This document shows positions 1 through 10,018 of a DNA stretch of 64,000 nucleotides, in pieces. The stretch covers positions 49,020,485 through 49,084,484 of the forward strand of contig CM067367.1 of the NCBI GenBank assembly GCA_034401795.1. The letters run 5' to 3'. The position numbers and the translations under genes are program-made. Below the pieces are notes generated by a model, which was not told where the DNA came from, made no database searches, and saw only the letters and a program-made list of their open reading frames with translations. The first letter of the stretch is position 1. Every line of letters begins with the position of its first letter. Origin of the DNA: Chaetoderma sp. LZ-2023a. Taxonomy: Eukaryota > Mollusca > Caudofoveata > Chaetodermatida > Chaetodermatidae.

Positions 1-1269
1 CAAATGGTTAAAACTGGAGGTACGTCTACATTTGGAGAATTGGCTGATAAATACTGGCACATCTTTACAGTTCCACTGAATCAAGAAGACTGCAACAGAG
101 TAGATATAGTTTTTGACAGATATGATAGACTGGAATCTCTCAAAGCGGAAGAGCGGCTAAAACGTGGGTCATCAACAGCATTGGAAGTAAAGATTGCTGG
201 AGAAAATACTCCCGTTCCAAAGCAATGGGCCAAGTACATCAGCAATCCAAGCAACAAAAGTAACCTGGTTGCATTTCTCAGCAAGCGGTGGCGTGATACT
301 GGTCCAAATATGCTATCTGCCGACAATTGCGTCATTCTTGATGGTGGCTTTAACGATGGAATGGATGTTGTTGTCATTTCAGCGAACAATTCGTCGTATT
401 TGGAAGAACTTCGATCAGATCACGAGGAAGCAGATACGCGTATGATGTTGCACGCGCTACACGCTTCAAAAGACCACATGCGTGTTGTTATACAGTCTCC
501 TGATACAGACGTGGCAGTACTTAGTATATATACGTATCGTTCGCTTCACTGTTCTGAACTATGGTTCCGTACGGGCACAAAGGACAAATTGCGATACATA
601 CCAATACATACAGTTGCTCAAGTACTTGGCCCAGCTATCTGTCTGTCTTTGCCTGGGTTTCATTCTCTTACAGGTTGTGATAGCACTAGTGCATTATTTG
701 GAGTCGCTAAGAGAAAAGCATTCAATCTCTTAAAGTCATCTGAATGTCATCAGCTTAGCTTAGCCCAACTCGGCGAACATGTTGACTTATCACCGAATAC
801 TGCAATTCTATGTGAGAAATTTGTCTGTGAGTTGTATACCACCAGGGATGTGGGAAAGACAGCTGATGAAACCCGTGATTGGCTCTTTTGTCAAAAGAGA
901 CAAAGAAATGAAAATCTTCCACCTACATCGAATATTCTAAAGCATCACACCGAAAGGGCCAATGTTCAAGCTCTTGTTTGGAGACGTTCATTGCAAGCTG
1001 TTCAGAATCTTCCATCTCCAAATGGACATGGCTGGAGTATAGTGGATGGTCTACCCAAGCCTGTTCTAATGTCAAAGGATCCTGCTCCATTTGGATTAAT
1101 TGAACTCACATCATGTAGATGTCAACAGTCTGCCTGCAAAAGAACAGATCTCTGTCAATGCAAGGCTAACAATCTACTCTGCACTGAAGCATGCCTTTGT
1201 ATGGGAGGTGAAATGTGTGACAATGTTCAGCATACAATTGTCGAAGATGACTCTGACACGGATGAGTAA
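1..1269 (+). CDS. XPG/FEN1-like PIN-domain protein with C-terminal CXC-like cysteine motif (5' partial)
   Basis: The frame is open to the left edge and ends at a TAA at 1267-1269. The first ATG (position 4) is probably internal, because the codon before it is open and no start context is visible. Three acidic motifs follow in the order seen in FEN1/XPG-I nucleases: HEEADTR (about residue 140), SPDTDV (about 164) and LTGCDS (about 222). In FEN1-type enzymes comparable motifs supply metal-binding acidic residues, so I infer a PIN-like nuclease fold; this is not proven. Near the C-terminus (about residues 376-411) is a cysteine cluster, CRC-x4-C-x5-CQC-x6-C-x3-CLC, like the CXC/tesmin DNA-binding motif, followed by an acidic tail. 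Proteins of this type are common, multicopy and uncharacterised in invertebrates. Whether this is a host gene or part of an unrecognised element cannot be told from one end. No intron is needed in the visible part. Confidence 0.7.
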   Translation, partial: QMVKTGGTSTFGELADKYWHIFTVPLNQEDCNRVDIVFDRYDRLESLKAEERLKRGSSTALEVKIAGENTPVPKQWAKYISNPSNKSNLVAFLSKRWRDTGPNMLSADNCVILDGGFNDGMDVVVISANNSSYLEELRSDHEEADTRMMLHALHASKDHMRVVIQSPDTDVAVLSIYTYRSLHCSELWFRTGTKDKLRYIPIHTVAQVLGPAICLSLPGFHSLTGCDSTSALFGVAKRKAFNLLKSSECHQLSLAQLGEHVDLSPNTAILCEKFVCELYTTRDVGKTADETRDWLFCQKRQRNENLPPTSNILKHHTERANVQALVWRRSLQAVQNLPSPNGHGWSIVDGLPKPVLMSKDPAPFGLIELTSCRCQQSACKRTDLCQCKANNLLCTEACLCMGGEMCDNVQHTIVEDDSDTDE

Positions 1270-1904
1270 CATTCTCTCATTTGCTCACGTGATAAATATG
1301 TCCTGCCAGCTTGTGTAGACATGCACTGCATGTCAGTTAAAAGTTTAATTATGAAAAATGTAAAAAACATGGGCATTGTTGTAGCTAAGGTATTGCTAGT
1401 CACAAGAAGACCTAAGTGCCCCAATATGTACAAAGCAACATACGGGTGTCTTAAACGAGGTTGATTATGTATAAATCTGCGATATACGATCACTCCTTTC
1501 CATTTTCGTTAAGATTGTATTGATATAACATGCGCTTAAGTTTGTGAAAAATTTACCATTGTGAAAATTGTTTGAGAGCTACATTCAAGACCTATTGTAA
1601 ATGGGCTTCTCACGGGTTAGTGATACCACAATTTTCTTGTACAACACGGCTCAGAATATACCCAAGACATCGGTCTAGCATACTATAGAGACAAACCTTC
1701 TGAATACTGGGTGTGCTACGAAACCATTCTTCTAGACCCCTTTTGAAAATTGGCTCCCGGACTGATAGTTTGGTTCTAAGTTAACGGGTGGATCGACATG
1801 CTATGTAGTCAGCAATACTGAACGAATTTTTTCCTCCGCATGTTACCACCTAACAATGCCAATACACACCTAGCTATACACACAGCTATCATATATACCC
1901 ACAG
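1270..1904. other. Non-coding stretch after the CXC/PIN gene
   Basis: No convincing coding frame, RNA gene or repeat is visible. It presumably begins with the 3' UTR of the upstream gene, but no canonical AATAAA is evident just after the stop. Confidence 0.4.
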
Positions 1905-2311
1905 CAGCGGATCCAGGAATCTTTTAGGGCAGGGGTGCATGAAAATAAAGAGGGCATCTCTCATATATCTAGTTCGAATCTGCTCTGACCCAGGTCGCCT
2001 CTATGACAGATATCGGGACAGACTGACAGGGCGGTTATCCGCCCCGTCAATCTGTCCCAATATCTGTCACAGGGTTGGCTTGGGTCTGAGCAGACTCGGA
2101 CTATCATAAACCCGGTTCAGTAGTAGTCAAACTAGACAGAAGCTGCAGGGGTTTGCCTGAAAAATTTTGAAATCTAGGTGCTGTCAGATGGGCTCTCCTT
2201 CCGTTCGCTACTAAATAAGTGCAACCTGTTGAAATGTGCTGAGATGATTGCATGCCACCGAAAAAGGGAGGGGTGCACACCCCCTGCACCCTCCCCCTGG
2301 ATCCGCCCCTG
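1905..2311. mobile_element. hAT-like non-autonomous DNA element
   Basis: The left end begins CAGCGGATCCAGG and the right end finishes CCTGGATCCGCCCCTG, giving an imperfect terminal inverted repeat of about 16 bp (the left copy looks shortened). Flanking 8-mers are ACCCACAG on the left and ACCCAGAT on the right; they share only the first five bases, so a target duplication is weak. No transposase is encoded. A second palindromic element (1971-2102) sits inside. Superfamily assignment to hAT rests on terminus style and a possible 8-bp duplication only. Confidence 0.5.
1971..2102. repeat. 132-bp palindrome (foldback element)
   Basis: The two halves are near-perfect reverse complements around a TTAT centre at about 2034-2037. 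Left-arm blocks such as TCTGCTCTGACCC and GGGACAGACTGACAGGGCGG face CCGCCCCGTCAATCTGTCCC and GGGTCTGAGCAGA. It would extrude as a ~60-bp hairpin. It lies within the hAT-like element, so it inserted there or forms its core. Confidence 0.8.
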
Positions 2312-2313
2312 AC

Positions 2314-2420
2314 CCAGATAACACAGCTTACTGGGCCGATGCTGGGCCGATACCGCGCCGATACTCTCAGTATCGGCCCGGTATCGGCCCAGCATCGGCC
2401 CAGTAAGCTGCGTTATCAGG
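2314..2420. repeat. 107-bp palindrome with reiterated GGGCCGATAC motif
   Basis: The arms begin CCAGATAACACAGC and end GCTGCGTTATCAGG. Inside, GGGCCGAT motifs (ACTGGGCCGATGC, GGGCCGATACC) are reiterated and mirrored around about 2367. It abuts the right end of the hAT-like element and looks like a small palindromic MITE. No protein is encoded. Confidence 0.8.
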
Positions 2421-2692
2421 GTATAGTCTATAAGGTGGTCTAATAAGACAGGTTTTACGAGATATTTTTATATAGTGACTAAGTGGTCTAATACGACAGG
2501 TATTACTGTCTGTGCATAGTTTTGTACATGCAGAATTCTATATGAACTGTGAATGCGGATGCAACACACGTTTTCAGTTGTAACACGAAACAAAATGTCA
2601 TTAAATCCGAGGGAAAATACAGAAAATTACTTCAATATATGCTATAACATACCATTTGTTCCATTTTTCATACTCCGAATAATTTTGTATTC

Positions 2693-2769
2693 TTCGAAAG
2701 CACAGCGGTTAGAGCACTGGTCTCATAAATCAAGGGTCGTGAGTTCGATCCTCAGTGGGTACTCCCTGC
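2693..2769 (+). pseudogene. tRNA-Thr-like pseudogene
   Basis: Anticodon and T arms are recognisable (GAGCACTGGTCTCATAAATC, then GTGAGTTCGATCCTCA), but the acceptor stem and 5' D-arm are degraded. The loop now reads CTCATAA, which would be a CAT anticodon instead of CGT. Confidence 0.6.
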
Positions 2770-2941
2770 GTAGTAAACTATACAATTAAAGAATGTGATA
2801 AAGTTAGTAAATGCGATAAAATCTAAGAAGTCAGTCTGCTTCGAAATATAAGAAAATCAAATAACTTTGAATAGATGCGAGTTAAAATGTCAATTAATGT
2901 GCTGTCTGTCATGTCTATGTGATTTCTTTATTGTGTCAAAC

Positions 2942-3077
2942 AGGGATGTGTGTTGGTCACATATTTTCATGTTTCAGGTCATTGCTTCGGGTGCAATGAA
3001 GACCTGAATCATGAAAATATGCTTCGGTTGCAGTGAAGACCTGAATCATGAAAATATGTGACCAACACACATCCCTG
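2942..3077. repeat. Long imperfect hairpin with internal duplication
   Basis: Left arm GGATGTGTGTTGGTCACATA through ATTTTCATG pairs with the right arm CATGAAAATATGTGACC through CACACATCC. In this copy the right side has an extra partial duplication (CATGAAAATATGCTTCGG), making it longer than the usual ~100 bp. Confidence 0.85.
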
Positions 3078-3295
3078 AGCTGTAGAGGTAAAAAACTTTT
3101 TCCAGAATATGAAAAATGGAACAAATGGTATGCTATAGCATATATTGAAGTAATTTTTTACTGTATTTTCCTCGGAATTAGGTAACATTTTGATTCATAT
3201 TACAACTGAAAACGTGTGTTGCATCCGCATGCTCAGTTCATATACTATATAGAATTCTTCATGTACAAAACTATGCATAGCTTTCTACAGTCAGA

Positions 3296-3367
3296 TGCAA
3301 CAACGGGATTTGAACCTTCGCAGTTTAGATTACGAGCCGAGTACTCTACCGATTGTGCTATGGGGGT
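3296..3367 (-). pseudogene. Type B tRNA-like module (antisense)
   Basis: On the minus strand it reads ACCCCCATAGCACAATCGG, loop CTCGTAA, then GGTTCAAATCC. A and B boxes are recognisable, but the anticodon stem (CTCGG opposite TCTAA) does not pair well, so it is tRNA-derived and unlikely to be a working tRNA. Confidence 0.65.
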
Positions 3368-3568
3368 AAAATGAGTTACAAAAAACTCTAAATAATGGAA
3401 CTAAATATTGTCTTACATTATAGTGTATCATTACCAGTCTTGTATTTTCAGTTTTACTATGAAACAAAATGTCACCCAATTCCGAGACAAAATACAGTGG
3501 AAAATAACTTCAATATATGCTATAACCTACCATTTGTTCCATTTTTCATATTCTAAACGATTTCTTCT

Positions 3569-3733
3569 GGCTCCATAGCTCAGTGGTTACAGCACTCCCA
3601 GCAGGCACATGCCATTGTTTAAACCTTGAATCCACGTTGAAATGACATTATTTCAATGTTGAAACAATGTCATGTTCCTGCTGAGCCGGTCTCGTAAACC
3701 AGGGGTCGTAAGTTCGATCCTCCCTGGGGGGCC
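3569..3733 (+). pseudogene. tRNA-Thr(CGT) split by palindromic MITE
   Basis: The 5' part (GGCTCCATAGCTCAGTGGTT to GCACT) and the 3' part (GGTCTCGTAAACCAGG to the acceptor end) are separated by an 89-bp insert at 3597-3685. The break lies inside the 5' strand of the anticodon stem, not at the usual 37/38 intron site. The insert runs from CCCAGCAGGCACATG to CATGTTCCTGCTGAG, an inverted repeat of about 22 bp matching at about 20 positions. Confidence 0.8.
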
Positions 3734-4024
3734 GCTGTGTAGTAAACTATATATATGTAAAAGTCTGTATGTGGTAAAGTTAGTAAATGCAATAAAAGGC
3801 CAAAAAGTCAGTCTGCATCGAAATATAGTGACATTCTGTAAAATCGAGTACGTTTGAATAGATGTGTTAGAATTTCAATTAATGTGCTGTCTGTCACGTC
3901 TATGTGAATTCTTTACTGTGTCAATCAGGGATGTGTGTTGGACACATATTAACATAATTCAGGTCTTCATTACAACCGAAATTAAACCATCAAAAATTTC
4001 TCCAGTATCACTCGTTCGTTTCAT

Positions 4025-4097
4025 GCCTCCAAAGCTCAGTGGTTAGAGCACTGGTCTTGTAAACCAGAGGTCGGGAGTTCGATCCTGCCTGGGGCCT
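4025..4097 (+). tRNA. tRNA-Thr(TGT), near-intact
   Basis: 73 nt with loop CTTGTAA (anticodon TGT), anticodon stem CTGGT/ACCAG, B box AGTTCGATCCT. Defects are A at position 8, one T-stem mismatch and one acceptor mismatch, so this copy is probably a pseudogene of the intact form at 57729. Confidence 0.65.
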
Positions 4098-4533
4098 GCT
4101 GCACTAAAAAGTTCATGTAATCAAGAATATACATGTCGCCTGGCACAGACTAAATGCCTGTAGTGAAAGAAATGTATGTTAAGATCTCAGATAGGTATAA
4201 ATGTATCCATATCCTAAAAAATCCAAAGGTTAATTAGCAAAGCTGTGATAAATTATATGTGTGCTTCAATCTCAAAATTGATAATTGTATTATAATCGGT
4301 TGCTGTTTGTTGATCCAGGGCCTGTCAATAACTAAGATGTTTTACATGAATTTGGGGATTCAGTCTTTGGTTGTCATACTGTGTAGACGTGTTTACTCAG
4401 TGCTCATATCCAAGCCCAGAATTTCAGTTGTATAATCTAAGTGTTATACAGTGTTAGTGCGTTAGTGATTGTTTTTTATATAGCTTCTTTAATAACTTTT
4501 GGATATCAATCTGTTCTGCTCTCCCTGGCCAAG

Positions 4534-6144
4534 ATGGCTACGGGAGGGGTAGTAAACCCTCCTAATGAGGGTAGAGTGAGTAACAACTCACGGAATTATA
4601 AGAAAGAGGCAACTGTTGAGATAATTGTTAATGACAATTTACGTGTAAAGCCAGATGTAATATTAAAAAATGTTTGTGAAATTTGTGGTGTTGATTCTAT
4701 CTATGCTATTGTGAAGAAGAGAATGGATGCTTATGAGATAACAATGTGTGATAAGGATAAAGCGTTTGAACTGTCGGATGGATTAACTATTGAAGGTGAG
4801 CACTTTGACTGTAAGATGCTAATTAATGAAAACATTGTGGTTTCTTTTATGTATCTGCCAGCTTATATCACTGATGATGAGATTAGGGAGAAGCTTGAAA
4901 ATTATGGTGTTATACTCAAATCTGCTATTACAAGAAAGTGCTATAAGAATACTGATATTGCAGATGGCACACGCTTCGTAACATGCAAATTTCCTAGCGA
5001 AATAAAATCATTGCCGTACAGTGTAAAATTTAATACAGTTGATGGGCAGCAATATTTCCGTGTTATTCACAAGGAACAACAAACGGTTTGCTCAAACTGT
5101 CTCTCTCCTAATCATTTAATCCGTGAGTGTCCAAGTTTTGCCTGCTGGAAGTGTAAATTACCTGGACACCGTGCTAGATTTTGCACTCAGCTATGCGAGA
5201 TGTGTGGAAGATTTGCACGGGAATGTAGTTGTAAAACTGATTTTAATCCTTTGAACTTAAACAAGTTATCTGATTATGAGATTGGTCCCAGCAGAAAAAC
5301 TATTAACTCTGATAGACGTGAACTAAAGCGAAAATTGAGACCCGGTAATAATGAATTAGATGAACATGATTTTCCTACTCTGAGTCCACCCAGGCGAGAT
5401 AACAAAATTGCCAGAGAAGAAAGGAATGCAGGGATTGTAAATGAGGATGAAGGGTATTTGGAGTCGGTGATTGATATGTGTGATAATAATGATGTTAATG
5501 TTTCAACTTCGCACACACAAGTTAAAGTTAATGATGATGAGGGGCATCTGGAGTCGGTGATTGATATGTGTGATAATAATGATGTTAATGTTTCAACTTC
5601 AGACACACAAGTTAACGTTAATGATGATGATTGTGCTGATCAGTTCATTGTTAACAAATCAATTGAGGCGGATGGTGATGGGATGGACTGGTTTGAACCG
5701 ACTGATGAGTATATACACCCTTCAGGCATTGTTAAAGCCAACCCAAGCCAGCCACTACTTGACATGGACCATTTTAACAATAGTGAAATTACAAATGGTG
5801 AAGTGGTTAAAGCTTCTGATTCCCAACCCATAGACCTAGGTTCGATTCCAAGTAATACCATAACAGAACAAAATAATACAAGTAGTTTAGTGGATAGTGA
5901 AAACATAGTTGGAAATAACTCATGTGATAATAGCTGTTCAGAAATAGGTGAGTCGTCTACAAACAATGATATCAAGCAGGTTGACTACAGCAGGTCACCA
6001 AGCACTGACATGAACACTGCTCAAATTGACACTGAAAAACACAAGCCATTGAGTCTAGATGGAAAATTCAGATTCAAGTATACCAAGCCACCAATCCTAA
6101 AGAAAAATAGAAACAAACAAAGTCCAGTGCGTGATAAAACATAA
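4534..6144 (+). CDS. LINE A ORF1 protein (nucleic-acid binding, CCHC zinc knuckles)
   Basis: I chose the ATG at 4534 (context AAGATGG) over earlier non-ATG positions because LINE C and LINE E begin ORF1 at the same place, also with Met-Ala. The 536-aa product has an N-terminal RNA-binding-like region with the block VVSFMYLPAY conserved in all three copies. Then come two CCHC knuckles (CSNCLSPNHLIREC, CWKCKLPGHRARFC), a third cysteine cluster (CEMCGRFARECSC), and a long acidic, Asn/Ser-rich C-terminal half. ORF1 proteins of this kind coat the LINE RNA in the RNP. A 30-residue unit is tandemly duplicated at 5452-5541 and 5542-5631. The frame is intact. The stop overlaps the next start as TAATG. 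Confidence 0.85.
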   Translation: MATGGVVNPPNEGRVSNNSRNYKKEATVEIIVNDNLRVKPDVILKNVCEICGVDSIYAIVKKRMDAYEITMCDKDKAFELSDGLTIEGEHFDCKMLINENIVVSFMYLPAYITDDEIREKLENYGVILKSAITRKCYKNTDIADGTRFVTCKFPSEIKSLPYSVKFNTVDGQQYFRVIHKEQQTVCSNCLSPNHLIRECPSFACWKCKLPGHRARFCTQLCEMCGRFARECSCKTDFNPLNLNKLSDYEIGPSRKTINSDRRELKRKLRPGNNELDEHDFPTLSPPRRDNKIAREERNAGIVNEDEGYLESVIDMCDNNDVNVSTSHTQVKVNDDEGHLESVIDMCDNNDVNVSTSDTQVNVNDDDCADQFIVNKSIEADGDGMDWFEPTDEYIHPSGIVKANPSQPLLDMDHFNNSEITNGEVVKASDSQPIDLGSIPSNTITEQNNTSSLVDSENIVGNNSCDNSCSEIGESSTNNDIKQVDYSRSPSTDMNTAQIDTEKHKPLSLDGKFRFKYTKPPILKKNRNKQSPVRDKT

Positions 6145-9100
6145 TGTATTGTACACTGATCCGGCTGTCTTTTCCTCTTTTTGTTATTTTAGCTATGCTT
6201 AGAATTGCCTCATATAATGTAAATGGAATGAGAAATGTAAGCAATTTTGAAAGGCTTGTGGGTTTAATGAATGACAATCACTATGACATCATGCTCATTC
6301 AAGAAACTTTTTGGAATAATGAATGGACTGAATTATTAAAGCGAAAGTTCATTGGTGAAATATATTACAGCAATGCCTCTAATGACAGAAGAGGTGTGGC
6401 TGCCCTAATTAAGAATAATCTTAAAGATGCTGTTTCCTTTGTTGACAAAGATGATGATGGTCGTTTTATGCACATCAAATGTAATATTAATGATAAGTTA
6501 TTAAATATTTTTAACATTTATGCCCCTAATATTGCACGTGAAAGGTTGGGGTTTTTTTTATGTATGTTAATAACAAAATTGGTTTAATAGAACATATTAT
6601 TATTGCTGGTGACTTTAATGTTACATTGTCTGCTATAGATAAATACCCTACAAAGAATTACATACCAGATAAGTCACGTGCATTTCTAAAGCAGTGTATG
6701 GCAAACAAAAGGCTTGAAGATATTTGGAGGTGGCGCTATCCCATGCGCAAGCAATATTCCCGAAGGGGCTTAGCAGATGGTATGTTAACACAAAGTCGGA
6801 TTGATTACTTTCTGCTAAGCACCTCTTTTAAGCCTTTTGTTACATACATTGGTTATTCTCAAACAAGTAAAAGTGACCACTCTATTGTTAATTTACTTCT
6901 GGATTTTAATTGTCAGGAAAAAGGCCCAGGTTCATGGGTTTTGAATAACTCTGTTCTAATAGATGAGGACTATCAAAATGGAATTGCAAATTTAATAGAA
7001 GAACAGAGAAATTCTGATTTATATTCTACATCCTTTTTGATATGGTGGGACAATTTAAAATATGCAATAAAGTCCTACTCACAGAGATATTGTCGACAGA
7101 AAAGTTATCAAAAACGTGAAAAGATGACAAAGGTACAATTTCAGCTTGAAAAAGAGCTAAGTAAAAATTATGTCAATGCAGAATATATTGCCCAATTAGA
7201 GTATGATTTAAAGACCATCGAGGAAAATGTATGCAGGGGAGCTATATTGCGTTCTAAGGCTCAGTGGTCCTTGGAAGGCGAAAGATCCACCCATTTTTTT
7301 CTAGGATTAGAGAGGCATCGGCAAACGGGCAATACGATTAATACCTTATATAATGAGAATGGTGAAATTTTGACAGATACTTTTTCTATATTAAATAGAG
7401 TACAAGAATATTATATAGAGTTGTATGCTCATAAGGGTACTGATGAAAATGAACGTCATAAAATATTATCTACTATTTCCAATGATGTCCCTGAATCTGA
7501 TCAACATGAGTGTGATAGTAATGTAACTACAGCTGAAATAAAAACATCACTCTTCAGTATGAAAAGGAACAAGAGCCCTGGCAGAGATGGAATAACCACT
7601 GAATTTTACCGATGCTTTTATCACATTTTTTAGCCTTTGTTCTTAAAACTTATTAATGAAATAGAAAAAGAAGGAACACTAAGTAGAACTATGAAAAATG
7701 GCATGATTACTTTAATATATAAAAAGGGAGATAAGCAGGAAATTACAAATTGGCGCCCAATAACATTATTAAATGTAGACTACAAAGTTTTTGCTAAGGT
7801 AATGGCTAATCGCTTGAAGCATGTCCTGCCTAAAATTATTAACCAAAACCAAACATGCTGTGTGCCGGGTAGAGACATTTCAGACAATGTAGCCAACATA
7901 AGAGACATAATTGAATATGCCAATTACACAGGCATAGAAGGTTACCTTCTTAAGATTGACCAACAAAAAGCATTTGATATGGTTGCCCATGAATATCTTT
8001 TTGAAATACTCAGCAGGTTTGGTTTTGGTGACCGGTTCCAAAAATGGATTAAAATAATGTATACAGAAATTTATAGTGCAGTAAAAAACAATGGACACCT
8101 GACTCAATTCTTTCCTATTAATAGGAGTGTCAGACAAGGTTGCCCCATCTCTGCCATGCTTTATGTGATATCAGCTGAACCCTTAGCCAGACTAGTTCAT
8201 GCATCTACTAACATAATTGGAATAGAAATTGGAGACAGCCACCACAAATCTCTTTTGTATCAGCATGCAGATGACACTACTATCACAGTAAGTGATTCTG
8301 CATCATTACATAATGCTCTTGAAATTATGGAACAGTACAGTAGATCAAGTGGTGGCATGATAAATTATACTAAATCTGAGGTAATGGCTTTGGGTTCAGC
8401 TTCTGTACCGAGTGAAATAAAAAACAAGATTAATGTTAAAGATGACTCTATAGAAATATTAGGGGTGTGTCTTGGGAGAAACAAGACATTTTGTAATGAA
8501 AGGAACTGGGCTAAAAAAGTGAAAAATATAAAAATGTTGTTAGGATTTTGGAAAAATAGAGATATTAATATAAAAGGACGTGCAGAAGTAATTAATTCTC
8601 TATTAATGTCAACACTTTGGTACATGCTTAATGTTCAACCCATTCCTGAATGGGCTATCACTGAAATTACTAAAGCCTGCATCGATTTTCTGTGGAAAGG
8701 TGCACACCTTGTTAAGTATAAAACAATTATTGGTGAACGGAAAATGGGTGGTTTGAACATACCAGATATAAAACTCAAAATGATGTCTTTCAGACTTAAA
8801 ATGTTAAGTCGGTACCTCGATGATGATTATGATGCTCTATGGACACATGTCTTTAATTTCTTTGCGAAGAAATGTATCAACAGCGAAAAACAATACAGTA
8901 TTTTATTCATGAAACTGCCAAAGAGCATTCTAAAATGTGTGCCACAATATTATCAGGAAATCCTACTGTCATGGCATGAATTTACTAAACATGGCTATGT
9001 TGAAATAAATGACTGGTATAACATTGTAAATCAGCCCATTTTTCATAATCCGAAGATCTCTATCAACAACAAACCATTAACATCTGAACATTTAGAAAGA

Positions 9101-10018
9101 GCTGGGATAACAACATTAAAAGATATTATTTATGAATATGTTCCAGGTTTCCTGCCCAGTATGGCCATTTCTGAGCTCGTGGAAGAATATGTCGATGACA
9201 TAGACACAATTGCCATTGAAAAATGTTATAATATTTTAATGCAAGTAATTCCGCATGAATGGTAATCAATCATAAATTCCGATAAATTAGACCATACAAA
9301 GAAACCATTAGAAATTATATCAGACAATCTCATTATAACAATAAGAAAATTAAAATCGAAAATCTTTTATAATATTCTTCGGAAAAATAATTATGAAGAG
9401 CCAACTTCCCAGCTTTTTTGGAGCAATATTTTCCAAGATTTTGAATTCTCTCGAATATGGCAAGTTGTTCACATGCCCTTAAAATCACCTGAGCTAGTAG
9501 ATTTAGATTTTAGAATTGCGCACAATAGTATATTTACTATGAAGAAACTTAAACGAATTGGTAAGGTTGATAGCGATCTATGTCCAATTTGTAAAAAGGA
9601 ACAAGAAACATTATTACACCTCTTTTTAGAATGTGAAAAATTAAGCCAGTTTCACGAATTCTTGCATGGAATATTAGAAGTACTTTTTCAGGAAGCAACT
9701 CAATTTCAGCAACTGAATTTTGATTATGAACTGTTCTTAATGCTAGGAATGTGTACACAAATGACAAGAGTAAATGTTGAATTTGTGAATATTGTTTTTA
9801 GTATGGCGCGCTTATGTATTTATAAGAGAAGACAGGTTGCAATAATGCACAGCAGGATTATTCCATTACCTAGATATTTTCATAAAAAATTATGCGATTT
9901 TATAAAACAAATTGTGGAATACAGTAATTCAAAGGAGAAAATAAACGCTATTGGAAGGTTGGTTGACTACAATGAAATTGTGTCCTTTAATGATGGTATT
10001 TTAGTTTTTAACTTTTGA
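6144..10018 (+). pseudogene. LINE A ORF2: endonuclease-reverse transcriptase, one frameshift and two stops
   Basis: The ATG at 6144 shares the A of the ORF1 stop; a short hydrophobic leader precedes SYNVNG, the first APE-endonuclease motif (alternative start 6195). Other endonuclease motifs are IQETFW, AGDFN and SDHSIV. The RT carries KIDQQKAFD (motif A), QGCPISAMLY (motif B) and QHADDTTI (motif C). A C-terminal CPICKKEQETLLHLFLEC gives a CCHC-type finger. Breaks: a frameshift in a T8 run near 6549-6560, a TAG at 7631-7633 where LINE C has Gln, and a TAA at 9263-9265. The product nicks target DNA and primes cDNA synthesis (target-primed reverse transcription). The WRPI and VPGRDIS blocks and overall arrangement fit the Tx1 group of L1-like LINEs. 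Confidence 0.85.

Larger units (their letters stand above)
2500..4351. repeat. tRNA-rich mosaic repeat, block 1
   Basis: This block carries the modules that recur at 11-16, 41-45 and 51-64 kb. In order: a forward arm (about 2515-2680), a degenerate Thr tRNA (2693-2769), a hairpin (2942-3077), the inverted copy of the arm (about 3107-3295), an antisense type B tRNA-like module (3296-3367), a MITE-split tRNA-Thr (3569-3733), a near-intact tRNA-Thr(TGT) (4025-4097) and a spacer. The spacer is broken by LINE A at 4351-4352. Short open frames here come from the repeat and are not genes. Confidence 0.85.

Noticed and set aside
4441-4533. Upstream extension of LINE A ORF1 to 4441
   Set aside because: Begins at GTG, is not shared with LINE C or E, whose ORF1 starts align with the ATG at 4534.
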